Shown: positions 5,992-13,129, counted from the stretch's first letter. The stretch is 15,490 nucleotides of DNA from Actinomycetota bacterium (GCA_947465365.1 CANIAV010000008.1:1-15490); one strand, 5' to 3'. Made by a program: numbers and translations. The notes: generated by a model from the sequence alone, not told the origin.

Positions 5992-7778
5992 TTGGCAAAG
6001 AGGTCGCTGATTTCTTTAGCAAACTCTTGCGCAACAACATGGCGCTTAATCGAAAGTTTGGCGGTGAGTTGGCCTCCAGCGATCGTGAAATCGGTTGGAA
6101 GAATTGTAAATTTACGAATTGATTCAGCTTTACTTACCGCCTTATTTGCTTCATCAACGGCAGTCTGCACAACAGCTATTAGATCTGGATCTTGGGTAAG
6201 AGTTGCAATAGTTGCCCCATCCTTCTTATTGGCAACGATCCAGCTCTTGAGTGCATCTTGATCAATAGTTACCAGCGCAGCAATAAATGGCTGGTTATCG
6301 CCCACGACCACACATTGGCTAACGAGTGGATGAGCTCTTAAGCGATCTTCTAGCACTGCAGGTGCAACATTTTTGCCACCTGCGGTAACGATAAGTTCTT
6401 TCTTGCGTCCAACGATAGATAAGAAGCCATCCTCATCGATCTGTCCGAGATCGCCAGATTTAAACCAACGATCTTCGGTAAATACTTCAGCGTTTGCCGC
6501 GTCATTCTGCCAATAGCCGCGCATTACAATCGGGCCCTTAATTAAGACTTCACCATCATCGGCAATTTTGATACTTGTACCGGGGATTGGCTTTCCAACC
6601 GAACCAACTTTTAGCGAACCAGTAATGTTTAAAGTTGCTCCAGCTGTAGTTTCAGTTAAACCATAACCTTCATAAATAGTTACACCCGCGCCACGGTAGA
6701 AGTGCCCGAGGCGTTTACCAAGCGGTGCGCCTCCGGAGATTGCACCTTCCACATTGCCACCTAGCGCGGCGCGAATCTTTGAGTAAACCAACTTGTCGAA
6801 TAGCGCATGTTTTAAGGTAAGGAGTGGGTTAAAGCCGCGCTTATCCATCGCTTCGCTATAGGCAACTGCAACTTCTGCAGCCTTGCGGAAGATTTTTCCT
6901 TTACCAGCAGCATCGGCTTTAGCTTCAGCGCCGTTGTAAACCTTTTCGAAGATACGTGGGACTGCAAGCACGAAAGTTGGTTTAAAGGATGCAAGATCTG
7001 GTTGCAAGCGGCCAACCGGATCGCTGCAATGCGCCAAGTGTAAACCGGCGCGAATCGCACCGATCTGGACCATACGTCCGAATACGTGAGCTACTGGCAA
7101 GAAAAGCAACGTTGAACCATTTGCTTTTAGAAATAGATCACTTGCTCCTTCAACAACATTGCCGCACTCAGATAAGAAATTGCCGTGGGTTAGTTGAACG
7201 CCCTTTGGCTTTCCAGTTGTTCCTGAGGTGTAGATCAAAGTCGCCAAAGTGTCCGGCAGAAGTGCGTTGCGACGACGGTCGATTTCATCATCACCAATAT
7301 GAGCTCCTGCTGTCGCAAGCACAGAGAGAACATCTTCGGTCATAGTCCAAATATGTTTGGTATGTGAAGGCAGAATTGAGTTAACTAATTCGCGATGGCT
7401 TGGAGTTTCGACGATTAGCCCAACTGCTCCGGAATCGCTCAAGATCCAATCAACTTGTTCTGCAGAAGATGTTTCGTAAATTGGTACTACGCAACCACCG
7501 GCAAACCAGATTGCGAAATCTAAAATTGTCCACTCATATCTAGTGCGAGCCATGATCGCCACCCGGTCACCGATCTGGATTCCAGCAGCGATCAAACCTT
7601 TGGCTGTTGCCCGTACTTCGGCATCTAACTCTTGAGCAGAAACTTTCTGCCAGCCATCACCAAGTGGGCGCGACATCATCACGCGATTTGGCTCAAACCA
7701 CGCACGTTCTGTGATCAGATTTGTGAGGTTGCCGGTAGTTGCTGTTGGGACAAGGGCTGGGATCGTGATCTCGTTCAT
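5988..7778 (-). CDS. fadD15: Long-chain-fatty-acid-CoA ligase, FadD15 type
   Basis: 596 residues, full length for the AMP-forming acyl-CoA synthetases of this branch. Visible motifs: phosphate loop LIYTSGTTGKPKGV (181-194); PVAHVFGR near 228-235; acyl/adenylate site YEGYGLTETTAG (369-380); SGDLGQIDEDGFLSIVGRKKE (441-461) with the hinge at the GRKKE; ITAGGKNVAP-like segment (464-473); and LTAKLSIKR near the C-terminus, holding the expected catalytic lysine. It activates fatty acids to acyl-CoA via acyl-AMP in the cytoplasm, feeding phospholipid synthesis or breakdown. First gene of a three-gene operon with the kinase and regulator. Diverges from the SRPBCC gene across 73 bases. The genomic position next to pimB matches M. 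tuberculosis fadD15 (Rv2187) as I recall. Substrate chain length is not visible from sequence. Confidence 0.9.
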   Translation of the reverse strand: MNEITIPALVPTATTGNLTNLITERAWFEPNRVMMSRPLGDGWQKVSAQELDAEVRATAKGLIAAGIQIGDRVAIMARTRYEWTILDFAIWFAGGCVVPIYETSSAEQVDWILSDSGAVGLIVETPSHRELVNSILPSHTKHIWTMTEDVLSVLATAGAHIGDDEIDRRRNALLPDTLATLIYTSGTTGKPKGVQLTHGNFLSECGNVVEGASDLFLKANGSTLLFLPVAHVFGRMVQIGAIRAGLHLAHCSDPVGRLQPDLASFKPTFVLAVPRIFEKVYNGAEAKADAAGKGKIFRKAAEVAVAYSEAMDKRGFNPLLTLKHALFDKLVYSKIRAALGGNVEGAISGGAPLGKRLGHFYRGAGVTIYEGYGLTETTAGATLNITGSLKVGSVGKPIPGTSIKIADDGEVLIKGPIVMRGYWQNDAANAEVFTEDRWFKSGDLGQIDEDGFLSIVGRKKELIVTAGGKNVAPAVLEDRLRAHPLVSQCVVVGDNQPFIAALVTIDQDALKSWIVANKKDGATIATLTQDPDLIAVVQTAVDEANKAVSKAESIRKFTILPTDFTIAGGQLTAKLSIKRHVVAQEFAKEISDLFAK

Positions 7779-7785
7779 AGCCCTA

Positions 7786-7791
7786 ACGCTA
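7786..7791 (-). promoter_or_regulatory. -10 box (TAGCGT) for the fadD15-kinase-regulator operon
   Basis: On the minus strand TAGCGT is followed by seven bases (TAGGGCT) and the fadD15 ATG, with no Shine-Dalgarno. It is one base longer than the six-base pattern elsewhere but still predicts a leaderless or one-base-leader message. Confidence 0.45.
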
Positions 7792-7839
7792 GCGCCCGCT
7801 TAAAGAAAAGGGGAGAGGTTGGAAAGTTATTTTTACAGG

Positions 7840-7845
7840 TAACCT
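7840..7845 (+). promoter_or_regulatory. -10 box (TAACCT) for the SRPBCC-ROK unit, leaderless type
   Basis: TAACCT is followed by six bases (TCGGGC) and the ATG at 7852. A weak -35 candidate TTGGAA lies at 7819-7824 with a 15-base spacer. No Shine-Dalgarno is present in the six bases before the ATG. Confidence 0.55.
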
Positions 7846-7851
7846 TCGGGC

Positions 7852-8289
7852 ATGAGCGATTTCAGTAGTTCAACAGTTTCCATCGATGCCCCGATCGCCG
7901 AGGTCGGCGCCACGCTATTTGCCGTTGAGTCCTACCCCGAATGGTCGGGCGCTTTTAAGAAAGTGGATGTACTTGCAACTGATTCGCAGGGCCGCGCTAC
8001 AAAAGCCAAGTTAACAGTTGATGCTGGCGCAGTTAAAGATGTCGTCACGCTGGATTTTGATTGGAGCCAAGCGCCAAGCAAAGTTACATTTTCACTCGAT
8101 GATGCCAACATACTTACCAAGATGGATGGCGCATATCTACTAAAGAGTTTAGACGCTGATTCAACTTCAGTTACATACGAACTTTCAGTCGGCCTATCCA
8201 TGCCAATCCCAGCGATGATGATTGCAAAGCAAGAGAAATCCACAATCGATAGGGCGTTAAAGCAACTTAAAGAACATCTAGAAGGTTAA
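7852..8289 (+). CDS. SRPBCC / START-like lipid- or ligand-binding protein
   Basis: 145 residues. It has the typical order of the polyketide cyclase/START-like fold: an opening strand with SSSTVSIDAPIAEVGATLFAVESYPEWSGAFKKV (position ~5-38, including the family's YPEW), alternating strands in the middle (KLTVDAGAVKDVVTLDFDW), and a long C-terminal helix ending ALKQLKEHLEG that closes the hydrophobic cavity. No catalytic residue can be assigned. SRPBCC proteins bind hydrophobic ligands or act as chaperones/cyclases. In M. tuberculosis Rv2185c, beside fadD15 and pimB, is a similar protein (from memory), so lipid handling is a fair guess. Four bases separate its stop from the ROK kinase start; the two form one unit. 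Confidence 0.8.
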   Translation: MSDFSSSTVSIDAPIAEVGATLFAVESYPEWSGAFKKVDVLATDSQGRATKAKLTVDAGAVKDVVTLDFDWSQAPSKVTFSLDDANILTKMDGAYLLKSLDADSTSVTYELSVGLSMPIPAMMIAKQEKSTIDRALKQLKEHLEG

Positions 8290-8293
8290 TTTC

Positions 8294-9241
8294 GTGGCAA
8301 ATAACACCATCGGAATCGATGTCGGTGGCACGAAAGTTCTAGGCGGAGTCGTATCCGAAACTGGCGAGATATTAACTACTGCGCGGCGTGATACTCCACG
8401 TGAAGGCGGTCGCGCGCTAACGCAAGCTATCGCTGATGTAGCAAACGAATTAGCCCAAGAATTCCCAGTCGACTCAATTGGCGTATCAGCGGCGGGGTTT
8501 ATCTCCTCTGACCGTAAGACGATTTTGGCGACACCTAATATCGCTGAATGGAATGGCGTTAATTTAGATCGAGAGCTAAATGAAATATTAGGAAAGACTA
8601 TTGTTCTGGAAAATGATGCTAACGCTGCGGCATGGGGTGAATTTAAATTTGGCGCTGGTCGTGGTCGCAATGACTTAATGCTCTTGACTCTTGGCACGGG
8701 TGTCGGAGGCGGTTTAATTCTAGATGGTGCACTCTTTAGAGGAGCCTTTGGAATTGGAGCTGAACTCGGACATATTCGCATAGTCCCCGAAGGACATTTA
8801 TGTGGTTGCGGTATTCGCGGCTGCCTAGAGCAATATTCATCTGGCTCAGCGCTGCTGCGCCATGCACGTGAGGCAATTAGCGCAAGCCCGGATATTGCCC
8901 GTAACTTACTGGCGCGCGGCGATGGAACGTTAGAAGGTTTGAAAGGCCAACACATAACAGATGCTGCTCGCGAAGGAGATCCAGTAGCGATGGCTGCCTT
9001 TAACACTATGGCAAGTTATCTCGGCGCCGGAATTGCCTCGTTATGTGCAGTTATTGATCCATCCTGCATAGTTATAGGCGGGGGAGTAATTGATGCGGGA
9101 GAGATATTTCTTGGCCCAACTCGCGAAGCTGCGTTAAGGCTGATTCCTTTTAGCGGGAAACATCCATACCCAGAAATTGTTGCAGCAGAGCTTGGCAATC
9201 ATGCGGGCTTAGTTGGCGTCGCAGACCTTTCGCGAATTTAA
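8294..9241 (+). CDS. glk: ROK-family glucokinase
   Basis: 315 residues from GTG 8294, preceded by AGAAGG at 8279-8285 with suitable spacing. This overlaps the end of the SRPBCC gene, so translation is likely coupled. Motifs: phosphate-1 IGIDVGGTK (6-14); sugar site and catalytic base ENDANAAAWGE (Asp108); LGTGVGGGLI (133-142); Glu157/His160 in AELGHI. The ROK zinc site is CGCGIRGCLEQ (Cys170, Cys172, Cys177). It phosphorylates glucose with ATP (possibly polyphosphate) to glucose-6-phosphate in the cytoplasm. Streptomyces glkA is the same family and, from memory, lies in a comparable neighbourhood. Another hexose as substrate cannot be excluded. Its TAA stop shares TTAA with the convergent small gene. 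Confidence 0.85.
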   Translation: MANNTIGIDVGGTKVLGGVVSETGEILTTARRDTPREGGRALTQAIADVANELAQEFPVDSIGVSAAGFISSDRKTILATPNIAEWNGVNLDRELNEILGKTIVLENDANAAAWGEFKFGAGRGRNDLMLLTLGTGVGGGLILDGALFRGAFGIGAELGHIRIVPEGHLCGCGIRGCLEQYSSGSALLRHAREAISASPDIARNLLARGDGTLEGLKGQHITDAAREGDPVAMAAFNTMASYLGAGIASLCAVIDPSCIVIGGGVIDAGEIFLGPTREAALRLIPFSGKHPYPEIVAAELGNHAGLVGVADLSRI

Positions 9242-9516
9242 AGCGCTACTCCGTCGTCATCTCGGTAAGCGTTACCGTTCTTCCATTTTTTGAGTGATGC
9301 AATTGCGGCTTGAAAAGTTTGTTTAATACTTTTTCGCGGGGGATTAGGTGCAACAAATCTATTGTCGTCGACAAAATTATCGAGCTCATCTAAATAAGAA
9401 GTTGGCGCTGATTCATCCAACGATAAGCCTTCAACCATAGATTGAAATTCCATGTCGATTAACTCACGTTCAGTGGCATCATCTGGACCATCGGCGCCCT
9501 TGTTTTTATCGCTCAT
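9238..9516 (-). CDS. Small acidic hypothetical protein
   Basis: 92 residues from ATG 9516, chosen because GGAG/AGGAG lies just upstream. In-frame alternatives are ATG 9537 and TTG 9552. The N-terminal half is strongly acidic (DDATERELIDMEFQSMVEG, DESAPTSYLDELDNFVDD). The C-terminal half turns basic (PPRKSIKQTFQAAIASLKKWKNG) and ends RDDDGVAL. No cysteine, membrane segment or known motif is seen. The split charge and predicted helices suggest a small protein-binding adaptor, but that is a guess and I do not recognise the family. It converges on the ROK gene with a shared TTAA stop and diverges from plsC, with overlapping promoter elements. Confidence 0.65.
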   Translation of the reverse strand: MSDKNKGADGPDDATERELIDMEFQSMVEGLSLDESAPTSYLDELDNFVDDNRFVAPNPPRKSIKQTFQAAIASLKKWKNGNAYRDDDGVAL

Positions 9517-9559
9517 AACTCCTGCTCCATGGTTCATATTCGCACATTCCAACCTTTTG

Positions 9560-9565
9560 ACGCTA
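9560..9565 (-). promoter_or_regulatory. Candidate -10 box (TAGCGT) for the small acidic protein
   Basis: Minus-strand TAGCGT predicts a start of transcription near 9553, leaving a leader of about 37 bases that contains the GGAG ribosome site for ATG 9516. It overlaps the plus-strand plsC -10 box by two bases, so the two promoters should compete. Confidence 0.35.
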
Positions 9566-9569
9566 AATT
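9564..9569 (+). promoter_or_regulatory. -10 box (TAAATT) for plsC, leaderless type
   Basis: TAAATT is followed by six bases (AGCCTC) and the ATG at 9576. No Shine-Dalgarno lies in between. It overlaps a minus-strand -10 candidate for the divergent small gene. Confidence 0.55.
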
Positions 9570-9575
9570 AGCCTC

Positions 9576-10262
9576 ATGAACAATCTGCCTTATGGCATCT
9601 TGCGCGCGTTCTTAACGCCATTTTTGATGATCCTCTTTCGCCCAAAGGTAAAAGGGTTGCGGCACGTGCCCGGAACCGGTCCGGTAATCATCGCTTCAAA
9701 TCATCTCTCCTTTAGTGATTCCATCTTTATGCCACTAGTTGTCCCACGCAAAGTTACCTTTCTAGCTAAGAGTGAATACTTCACTTCTCCTGGACCCAAA
9801 GGTTTGTTAAAGAAGCTAACTTTCATCGCGCTAGGTCAAGTACCGGTAGATCGTTCTGGTGGCCGCCGCAGCGAGGCTGCGCTAATTACCGGACTTAAAG
9901 TTTTAGCAGAAGGTAAATGTCTTGGTATCTACCCAGAAGGCACTCGTTCACCAGATGGACGTTTATATAAGGGACGCACAGGCATTGCCCGCTTAGCCAT
10001 CGAATCTGGCGCGCCAATAATTCCAGTTGCAATGTTTAACACCGAAAAGATTCAACCAACCGGAACGGTAATGCCAAAGGTAATGCGGGTTGAGATGATC
10101 TTTGGCGAGCCAATGTATTTTGAGGGCGATTCAACAGATTTGCTTCACCTGCGAGATGTAACTGACAAAATTATGTCTACGATCCAAGAGCTTTCTGGAC
10201 AAGAATATGTTGATACCTATGCAACGAAGGCAAAGAAGAGCTCAGAAGAAGATGAAGGTTAA
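9576..10262 (+). CDS. plsC: 1-acyl-sn-glycerol-3-phosphate acyltransferase (PlsC family)
   Basis: 228 residues. The acyltransferase motifs are in order: NHLSFSD (H-x4-D; His43, Asp48) for catalysis; a basic VPVDRSGGRRSE (89-100); YPEGTRSPDGRLYKGRTG (119-136), which binds the glycerol phosphate; and IIPVAMF near 155. The N-terminus has one hydrophobic stretch (residues ~6-21) that can dip into the membrane. It makes phosphatidic acid from lysophosphatidic acid and acyl donors at the inner membrane face. In M. tuberculosis Rv2182c is the counterpart near fadD15 and pimB (from memory). Acyl-CoA from FadD15 would be a natural donor. The C-terminal tail is charged (KKSSEEDEG). It converges on the nuclease-like gene with a shared TTAA stop. 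Confidence 0.85.
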   Translation: MNNLPYGILRAFLTPFLMILFRPKVKGLRHVPGTGPVIIASNHLSFSDSIFMPLVVPRKVTFLAKSEYFTSPGPKGLLKKLTFIALGQVPVDRSGGRRSEAALITGLKVLAEGKCLGIYPEGTRSPDGRLYKGRTGIARLAIESGAPIIPVAMFNTEKIQPTGTVMPKVMRVEMIFGEPMYFEGDSTDLLHLRDVTDKIMSTIQELSGQEYVDTYATKAKKSSEEDEG

Positions 10263-10954
10263 TTTCCTTCAATCGCTAGCCGTTTAACCAAGTAATTACA
10301 GGTATCGCAATCTGGCCCTGCCGCTGGCAGTTCACCTTCAATGACATCAATCAAATCTGAGATTAAAGAGTTAAATTGCGCTTGATCGCGGGTTACATGC
10401 AAATAGTGTTGGGTGACTCCAAAACCGTGAGCACCATCAGTGGTTTCAGTGATACCAGCTAACTTCCAGACCAAGAGCCCCATGCTAGAGACGGGAAAAG
10501 GTTTTCCTTTATCGGGATTTTCTAGCGCATAGGCATAAGCCTCCAGTTGTGGCGCATAAAACTGGGCGTTATCTCTCTCGGAATCTGAAACTTTGCAATC
10601 GATAATGCCGACCGAACCATCGTCGTAATGTGCCAATAAGTCGTAGATACCAAGGATGCGCCAGCGTGTGGCCTTTCCATCTACTTCAATCGGCGCGCTC
10701 TTTACCCATTGCCCCCATTGCTTAACAACTCCTGGGGCAAGTGATGGATCTAGATCCGGCATGGATGCACGCCGAAAATGTTCTTCTTGTGCGGCAGAGA
10801 GCGGTTTTACGAGAGGGAATTGACCAGGCATTGTGATTTTAAACCAGTACTTAATCCAAAGGCAGCGCTTGCAAATCGATAGCCCAAAAGTTAGATCAGA
10901 TGGCGCGATAGTGTCGCGGGCAGGTGCAGCGGGCTTTACGATCTTTAAAGTCAT
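10259..10954 (-). CDS. Cas4/RecB-like PD-(D/E)XK protein with four cysteines
   Basis: 231 residues. The PD-(D/E)XK core is visible: Asp105 in GIYDLL, Asp119-x-Lys121 in GIIDCKVS, and the downstream helix QLEAYAYAL (Gln136, Tyr140), which matches the QxxxY motif of RecB/AddB/Cas4 nucleases. Two cysteine pairs flank the core: Cys28-x2-Cys31 (SICKRCLW) and Cys216-x2-Cys219 (PDCDTCNY). They are placed as if to form a Fe-S cluster, as in Cas4 or AddB, although Cas4 usually has one N-terminal and three C-terminal cysteines. A cytoplasmic DNA exonuclease or endonuclease is likely; no Cas genes are near. I recall similar short proteins with SxCxRC..L openings in metagenomic genomes. Translation is coupled to the exporter upstream by an ATGA overlap (10951-10954). 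Confidence 0.7.
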   Translation of the reverse strand: MTLKIVKPAAPARDTIAPSDLTFGLSICKRCLWIKYWFKITMPGQFPLVKPLSAAQEEHFRRASMPDLDPSLAPGVVKQWGQWVKSAPIEVDGKATRWRILGIYDLLAHYDDGSVGIIDCKVSDSERDNAQFYAPQLEAYAYALENPDKGKPFPVSSMGLLVWKLAGITETTDGAHGFGVTQHYLHVTRDQAQFNSLISDLIDVIEGELPAAGPDCDTCNYLVKRLAIEGN

Positions 10955-11604
10955 GTGGTGATTAAATCACGCACTGCTGACGCAATGACCAATAGACCCA
11001 AGATAACCATCACAATTCCACCTGTTGCGCGTAACTTTTCTAAACGTTTCTCATCACTTGCCAACCAGATGCGCGCCGTCCCGGCTAAAAGTCCCCAAGA
11101 TCCATCTGAGATAAATGCCAGGATTGAAAAGAGTGCACCTAGAAGTAAGAGCTGCGAAGTTACATGGCCACGATCGATATCAATAAATTGCGGTAGCACC
11201 GCGGCGTAGAAGACAAGTCCTTTTGGGTTTAGCGCTCCTACCCAGAAACCATCGCGCGCCGAACGCCAGAATGTAGGAACAACAGTTCCCTGATTGCGCA
11301 TATCTGCAGCATGAATTTTTCGAGCACGAATTGCTGTAACTCCTAAGTAAACCAAGTAGCCACCGCCACCCCATTGCACAGCAGAGTAAGCAAGATGGGA
11401 TCTGGAGAGAATTGGGCCTAATCCAAAGGCAACGAGCGATGAAAGCGCAAATGCACCGGTGACATTGCCGGCAACTGTAAATACCGCAACTTTGCGTCCC
11501 CACGCGATTGCACGAGCTATAACGAATAAAACACTTGGACCAGGCGCCAAGATAATTACCATCGCTGCAATGATGTACTCAAATATGCGGCTCGGAATTA
11601 CCAT
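10951..11604 (-). CDS. LysE/RhtB-family amino-acid exporter
   Basis: 217 residues with about six membrane helices. The family signature is near the start: IIAAMVIILAPGPSVLFVIARAIAWGRKVAVFTVAGNVTG (segments 11-50, including APGPS). Also YLVYLGVTAIRARK near 82-95 and GFWVGALNPKGLVFYAAVLPQFID near 119-142, where the NPKG and PQF strings are typical. The family exports amino acids such as lysine, homoserine or threonine; the substrate is not predictable. It starts at ATG 11604 with a -10 box six bases upstream. The stop codon overlaps the start of the PD-(D/E)XK gene. Functional linkage between the two is not obvious. Confidence 0.88.
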   Translation of the reverse strand: MVIPSRIFEYIIAAMVIILAPGPSVLFVIARAIAWGRKVAVFTVAGNVTGAFALSSLVAFGLGPILSRSHLAYSAVQWGGGGYLVYLGVTAIRARKIHAADMRNQGTVVPTFWRSARDGFWVGALNPKGLVFYAAVLPQFIDIDRGHVTSQLLLLGALFSILAFISDGSWGLLAGTARIWLASDEKRLEKLRATGGIVMVILGLLVIASAVRDLITT

Positions 11605-11610
11605 TTGGCA

Positions 11611-11616
11611 ATTGTA
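11611..11616 (-). promoter_or_regulatory. -10 box (TACAAT) for the lysE-nuclease unit, leaderless type
   Basis: On the minus strand TACAAT (five of six bases of TATAAT) is followed by TGCCAA and then the ATG at 11604. This is the strongest -10 match in the window. It lies directly behind the uracil permease terminator hairpin. Confidence 0.6.
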
Positions 11617-11619
11617 ACC

Positions 11620-11658
11620 ACTAGAAAATGCAGAAGGGGCGGGATAGCCCGCCCCTTC
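11620..11658 (-). terminator. Intrinsic terminator of the uracil permease gene
   Basis: A perfect 11-bp GC-rich stem pairs GAAGGGGCGGG (11633-11643) with CCCGCCCCTTC (11648-11658) across a 4-base loop. Read on the minus strand it is followed by TGCATTTTC, a modest U-run. It sits 31 bases past the permease stop (11690) and just upstream of the lysE promoter. Confidence 0.8.
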
Positions 11659-11689
11659 CTCACAGAGTTTTAGAGCTGATATTTAGCCG

Positions 11690-12958
11690 CTATTTGCTAC
11701 GCGCATCTGAAATCGCATGGAGTACGCGATAGCCAATAACCGCAACTAGCGTTGCATTTACGATTCCGGTAAATGTGTAATCACCACGTGTCCATGAATA
11801 ATCAGCGATACCGATTATCAGTGCAGATGCGGCAATTAAGAGATTGGTTGAATCAGCAAAATTAACTTTAGATTCAATCCAGATTCGTGCACCCAAAATG
11901 CCGATCATTCCAAAGAGCGCTGTCGATACGCCACCAAGTGCGCCAACAGGTGTTGCGCTAAGTACTGCTCCAAATTTTGGAGAGAGTGAAAGCACGATTG
12001 CGCCAGCTCCTGCTACCCAATATGCAGCTGTGGAATAGACGCGAGTTGCCGCCATAACACCGATATTTTCTGCATAAGTTGTAGTTCCAGAACCGCCACC
12101 TAGTCCAGCCAGCGTAGTAGCTACGCCATCTGCCATAAGTGCATTACCCATTTGGTTATCTAGATCTTTACCAGTCATTGCAGCCACTGCTTTAACGTGT
12201 CCAACGTTTTCTGCAATCAGTACAAGAACAACTGGCAAGAAGAGGATCATCACATTCATATTAAATGTGGGAGTCGTAAACGATGGAGTAGCAAACCAAG
12301 CTGCTGCCTGAATTCCCTTGGTATCAACATCTCCCATGATCAGAGCTACTACGTAGCCAACAACCAACCCAAGGAAGACACTGATTCGACTCATAAAGCC
12401 TTTAGACATTGCACCTATCAGAGCAATACTGGCCAAGGTAATAATTGCAATGAGTGGATCCTTAGTGAAGTTTCCTTTAGCAGCTCCGGCGAGGTTAAAG
12501 CCGATGACCATAACAATGGTTCCGGTAACAACCGGTGGAAGGAGCCAGTTGACCCAACCAATTCCCGCAGCTTTAACTGCAAAACCAACCAGCGCAAGGA
12601 CAACGCCCGTAAAGACGATGCCGCCAAGAGCAGCTGCCATTCCGCCATTAGCGCCGGCTGATGCAACTGCGGCGCCGATTGGCCCAAGGAAGGCAAATGA
12701 TGAGCCGAGATAGCTAGGAACTTTATTTCCAGTGATTATTAGAAAGAGGATGGTTCCAATACCGGAGAAGAAGAGAGTCGTAGTTGGTGGAAATCCAGTG
12801 ATGATCGGAACCAGGAAGGTTGCGCCAAACATAGCGGCGATATGTTGCAGGCCGACACCGATTGTGCGGGGCCAGCTAAGTCTTTCATCGGTAGAGACAA
12901 CTTCTCCAGCAGAAATAGTCTTGCCATTTCCGTGAAGTTTCCAAGTAAGTAACGACAT
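11690..12958 (-). CDS. uraA: NCS2-family uracil permease
   Basis: 422 residues with about 14 hydrophobic segments. Near the N-terminus, VGLQHIAAMFGATFLVPIITG (35-55) is the UraA-type first helix. Glu250 in LIAENVGHVKAV is the pyrimidine-contacting acidic residue region. GTTTYAENIGVMAATR (291-306) fits the NCS2 signature of N-x-G-x4-T-[RK]. These point to proton-coupled uracil (less likely xanthine) uptake across the inner membrane. The start at 12958 has a good ribosome site (GGAAAGG about seven bases upstream), unlike the leaderless genes nearby. The upstream 127 bases before the neighbouring terminator form a leader or promoter region with no riboswitch or PyrR site that I can recognise. 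Ends in a strong terminator hairpin. Confidence 0.88.
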   Translation of the reverse strand: MSLLTWKLHGNGKTISAGEVVSTDERLSWPRTIGVGLQHIAAMFGATFLVPIITGFPPTTTLFFSGIGTILFLIITGNKVPSYLGSSFAFLGPIGAAVASAGANGGMAAALGGIVFTGVVLALVGFAVKAAGIGWVNWLLPPVVTGTIVMVIGFNLAGAAKGNFTKDPLIAIITLASIALIGAMSKGFMSRISVFLGLVVGYVVALIMGDVDTKGIQAAAWFATPSFTTPTFNMNVMILFLPVVLVLIAENVGHVKAVAAMTGKDLDNQMGNALMADGVATTLAGLGGGSGTTTYAENIGVMAATRVYSTAAYWVAGAGAIVLSLSPKFGAVLSATPVGALGGVSTALFGMIGILGARIWIESKVNFADSTNLLIAASALIIGIADYSWTRGDYTFTGIVNATLVAVIGYRVLHAISDARSK

Positions 12959-13085
12959 TTTTTACCTTTCCAAATAAGTTGCTACGAGAGCGTTCACCGT
13001 GTGTGAGCACCTATGGAAGGGAAGATTTAATAAGGGTACGACCGCGCCCGCGCTTACTCACAGGACATTTCGGGGCGAGTCGCAA
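12959..13085 (-). promoter_or_regulatory. Upstream region of the uracil permease gene
   Basis: This non-coding stretch lies between the terminator of the membrane-protein gene and the permease start. The last bases hold the GGAAAGG ribosome site. Possible -10 sequences are TACCCT and TATTAA, about 70-90 bases from the start codon, which would leave a structured 60-80 base leader. I see no PyrR-binding anti-antiterminator, purine or other known riboswitch core. No open reading frame of note. Confidence 0.4.
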
Positions 13086-13127
13086 TAAAAAACCCTCGTC
13101 AGCCGCATTACTGCAGCCAACGAGGGT
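13086..13127 (-). terminator. Intrinsic terminator of the 193-residue membrane protein gene
   Basis: On the minus strand ACCCTCG (from 13127) pairs with CGAGGGT (to 13092). The inner sequences GCTGC and GCGGC extend the stem with one wobble pair. A run of six U's follows (13087-13092 on plus is all A). This is a textbook rho-independent terminator, 23 bases past the stop codon. Confidence 0.88.
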
Positions 13128-13129
13128 CG

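Noticed and set aside
8278..9006. 242-residue open frame on minus, opposite the ROK kinase
   Set aside because: Serine/proline/arginine-rich composition with no motif. The plus strand has full ROK motifs, so this is an antisense shadow.
12450..12713. Plus-strand open frames inside the uracil permease gene
   Set aside because: These are shadows of a long membrane-protein gene, with low-complexity Pro/Ala/Thr composition and no starts with ribosome sites.
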